Assembly (NCBI GenBank): GCA_054601695.1
Contig: BAAHQB010000103.1
Span: forward strand, 62,001 to 126,000
Reading direction: 5' to 3'
Length of the DNA stretch: 64,000 nucleotides
From: Amorphochlora amoebiformis
Lineage: Eukaryota; Cercozoa; Chlorarachniophyceae
Positions 47,657-64,000 of this stretch are shown piece after piece (positions within the stretch are counted from its first letter, which is position 1; each line of letters begins with the position of its first letter). The notes under the pieces were generated by a model. The model was not told the origin of the DNA. It saw only the letters and a list, made by a program, of their open reading frames with translations, and did no database searches. The position numbers and the translations under genes were made by a program.

Positions 47657-47803
47657 TACATATATATATATATATATGTATTATATATACATATATATAT
47701 ATACGTGGGTGTATACGTGTATACGTAAGTAGATATTTACATTATTACATTTACATGCTGTATATTTAAGTTGATATACTTATCAATGTATATTGCTAAT
47801 ATA

Positions 47804-47863
<60 letters not shown>

Positions 47864-47958
47864 ACATGCAGGTCGACAAGGACATGCCAGTGGTTCCCGA
47901 CACCAGTATTAAGGGAGACCTGATCGATTGCAATATAATGTGCAAGCTTGAGTACTAG
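42544..47958 (+). CDS. bchJ: BchJ/4-vinyl reductase-like (V4R-type) protein with complex-plastid leader, 281 aa, 10 exons
   Basis: Exons: 42544-42643, 42715-42845, 42950-43004, 43739-43818, 44041-44109, 44345-44408, 45324-45370, 45659-45743, 46597-46724, 47872-47958, all GT-AG and in phase. From residue about 95 the protein follows bacterial Bch[94 protein letters not shown], and a Cys-containing end ([14 protein letters not shown]). BchJ was linked to chlorophyll-precursor vinyl reduction or porphyrin handling; true activity is unsettled. Residues 1-33 ([21 protein letters not shown]...) resemble a signal peptide and the next 60 are Ser/Arg/Thr-rich like a transit peptide, indicating import into a plastid surrounded by an ER-linked membrane. 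No Phe at the predicted cleavage site is evident. Long introns carry (TA)n and CT tracts; the first two are 71 and 104 nt and TA-free. Confidence 0.9.
44131..44210 (+). repeat. short telomere-like CCCTAA block, BchJ-like gene intron
   Basis: CCTAACCCTAACCTAACC-type units starting about 20 nt beyond the donor of exon 44041-44109. Confidence 0.8.
46311..46541 (+). repeat. long CT/CTT pyrimidine tract before exon 46597
   Basis: About 230 bp of almost pure pyrimidine (CTCTCTCTCTTCCTCTCTCT repeats) ending 55 nt before the acceptor of BchJ-like exon 9. It would act as an extended polypyrimidine tract in the transcript. A similar CT tract lies at about 44940-45070. Confidence 0.85.
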
Positions 47959-48408
47959 AAGGCCATGAGTTAGAACTGAGGGTATTTCGAATCCGGCCGG
48001 CTCTTACAACTACTAGAACTACCTGTGAAAATTTCGAATCCGGCTCAGGCTTACAACTGCCTAGACTACCCTGTCTAGATTTGGAGCAGCAATGCTTAAC
48101 TAGAGCAACGTGCCATGCTCGAACAAAACTATAAGTTGTTTATAATTTTGCGATTCACTCCTCGACCGAGTTCCGCATAATAATTATACCTTTGTCTAGA
48201 TACTAGAGATAGGTCTAGAGGTATAACTCAATTTTGTAACATAGCCTATTGGTGTGGATCTAGATATACTAGATGTATATACTATGGGATTACACAAGTT
48301 TACACAAGTTCTTTAGACATTTGAGTCTAGAGTGAATGTATTAAGATCAAAACCAATCAGCTGCAGGTTGATCAAAGTCCAACGCAACACTAACTAGACT
48401 AAATTAAA
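47959..48408. other. convergent intergenic region with a local tandem duplication
   Basis: 450 bp between the BchJ-like and PACRGL stop codons, free of (TA)n. It contains two diverged copies of ATTTCGAATCCGGC followed by CTTACAACT and CTAGA.CTACC (47984-48026 and 48031-48075). No gene was recognised. Confidence 0.7.
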
Positions 48409-60814
<12,406 letters not shown>

Positions 60815-61190
60815 CTTACCCTCTCTAGATAGCCCCAAGCAACCTCCCAACCTCCCTCGCAGTCCTTCTACTCATTGACTCTCATACCTTACACACCCAT
60901 CCCACGCCAAATCAAGGGGGGAAAATTCCACTTTTCCCCTCCTGTAATACCCCAACTACTTAGGTTTAAACAGTAAAACCCCTAGTCAGCTCTATGCCCA
61001 GGGCCCCCACCACCTCGCATTTTCCGCCTTTCCGAGTGCGCTGTCGGTTTCCGTTCGGGTCAATCCAACACGTGTCAAATCTTGGATTGTGATCAACGGC
61101 GGTATCACGCAAGCGGGAGTGACATAACATACAGTCACAGCTGTATCACATCTAGGGACACGTGTTGGGTGCTTCCGGGAAGGGGATGTC
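60815..61190. promoter_or_regulatory. divergent promoter region, PACRGL / Y-family polymerase
   Basis: 376 bp between the two start codons with no (TA)n. It contains a CACGTG-type element close to the polymerase side (GACACGTGTTGG near 61157) and a CACGTGTC copy near 61069. Function is inferred from layout. Confidence 0.6.
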
Positions 61191-63622
<2,432 letters not shown>

Positions 63623-63701
63623 GTGCTCCTAAATATACATATATCATATACATATGTAGATGCATATTTGCAGGCATACATGAACTACCCATGTACATAT
63701 T

Positions 63702-63746
<45 letters not shown>

Positions 63747-63914
63747 AATATATATATATATATATAATATAATATATATATATATATATATATAATATAA
63801 TATAATATAATATATATATATATATATCTATATATATATGTGTGTGTGTATATATATATATATATTAAATTAGTGTATAAAATGTATGTATATAATATGT
63901 AGTTATACATTAGT

Positions 63915-63965
<51 letters not shown>

Positions 63966-64000
63966 CATATATATACATATATATATATATATGTATTGTA

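Noticed and set aside
47984-48075. tRNA-derived SINE suggested by TTCGAATCC
   Set aside because: There is no convincing A box at the right spacing, no poly-A or simple tail and no flanking duplication. Only a local tandem duplication is supported.

Overview
The window is nuclear DNA of a eukaryote. Ten spliced genes (nine protein families plus one retroelement gag) are buried in (TA)n microsatellite DNA. I rebuilt the genes by reading the non-TA islands as exons, requiring GT-AG borders and an unbroken reading phase, and matching the products to known families. About 100 introns are visible in 64 kb and only about 15% of the bases code.

Organism: a 4-vinyl-reductase (BchJ-like) protein begins with a hydrophobic signal-peptide-like segment followed by a Ser/Arg/Thr-rich stretch. 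That bipartite leader is typical of proteins imported into a complex (secondary) plastid. A PACRG-like protein suggests a flagellate stage, and interstitial repeats are of the TTAGGG/CCCTAA type. Together these suggest a flagellate alga with a secondary plastid; a chlorarachniophyte, haptophyte or cryptophyte would fit. This is inference, and I could not place it further.

Layout: 25-12970 (+) cyclopropane-fatty-acyl-phospholipid synthase, 5' end outside the window; 13594-16588 (-) UMP-CMP kinase; 16860-19642 (+) ankyrin-repeat protein; 20663-25744 (+) unrecognised Ser/Arg-rich protein with a C-terminal hydrophobic anchor; 25805-38045 (+) inositol-polyphosphate 5-phosphatase, with a gag-only LTR retroelement (31045-32659) in one intron; 40620-42214 (-) Gln-rich protein, probably nuclear; 42544-47958 (+) plastid BchJ/4-vinyl reductase-like protein; 48409-60814 (-) PACRG-like protein with a new N-terminal extension; 61191 to beyond the window end (+) Pol iota-type Y-family DNA polymerase. 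Three gene pairs are divergent and share short TA-free promoters (271, 329 and 376 bp).

Repeats: nearly all (TA)n, GA/CT, telomere-like and minisatellite DNA lies in introns or gene-poor gaps. Introns fall into two classes: compact TA-free ones of about 50-110 nt (for example the Gln-rich gene) and inflated TA-rich ones of 0.2-2 kb. All three LTR-type insertions found are intronic. Several introns carry tandem copies of their own splice-site segment. The genes look like unrelated housekeeping and organelle functions, not a pathway cluster. I found no tRNA or rRNA gene, CRISPR array or prokaryotic operon.
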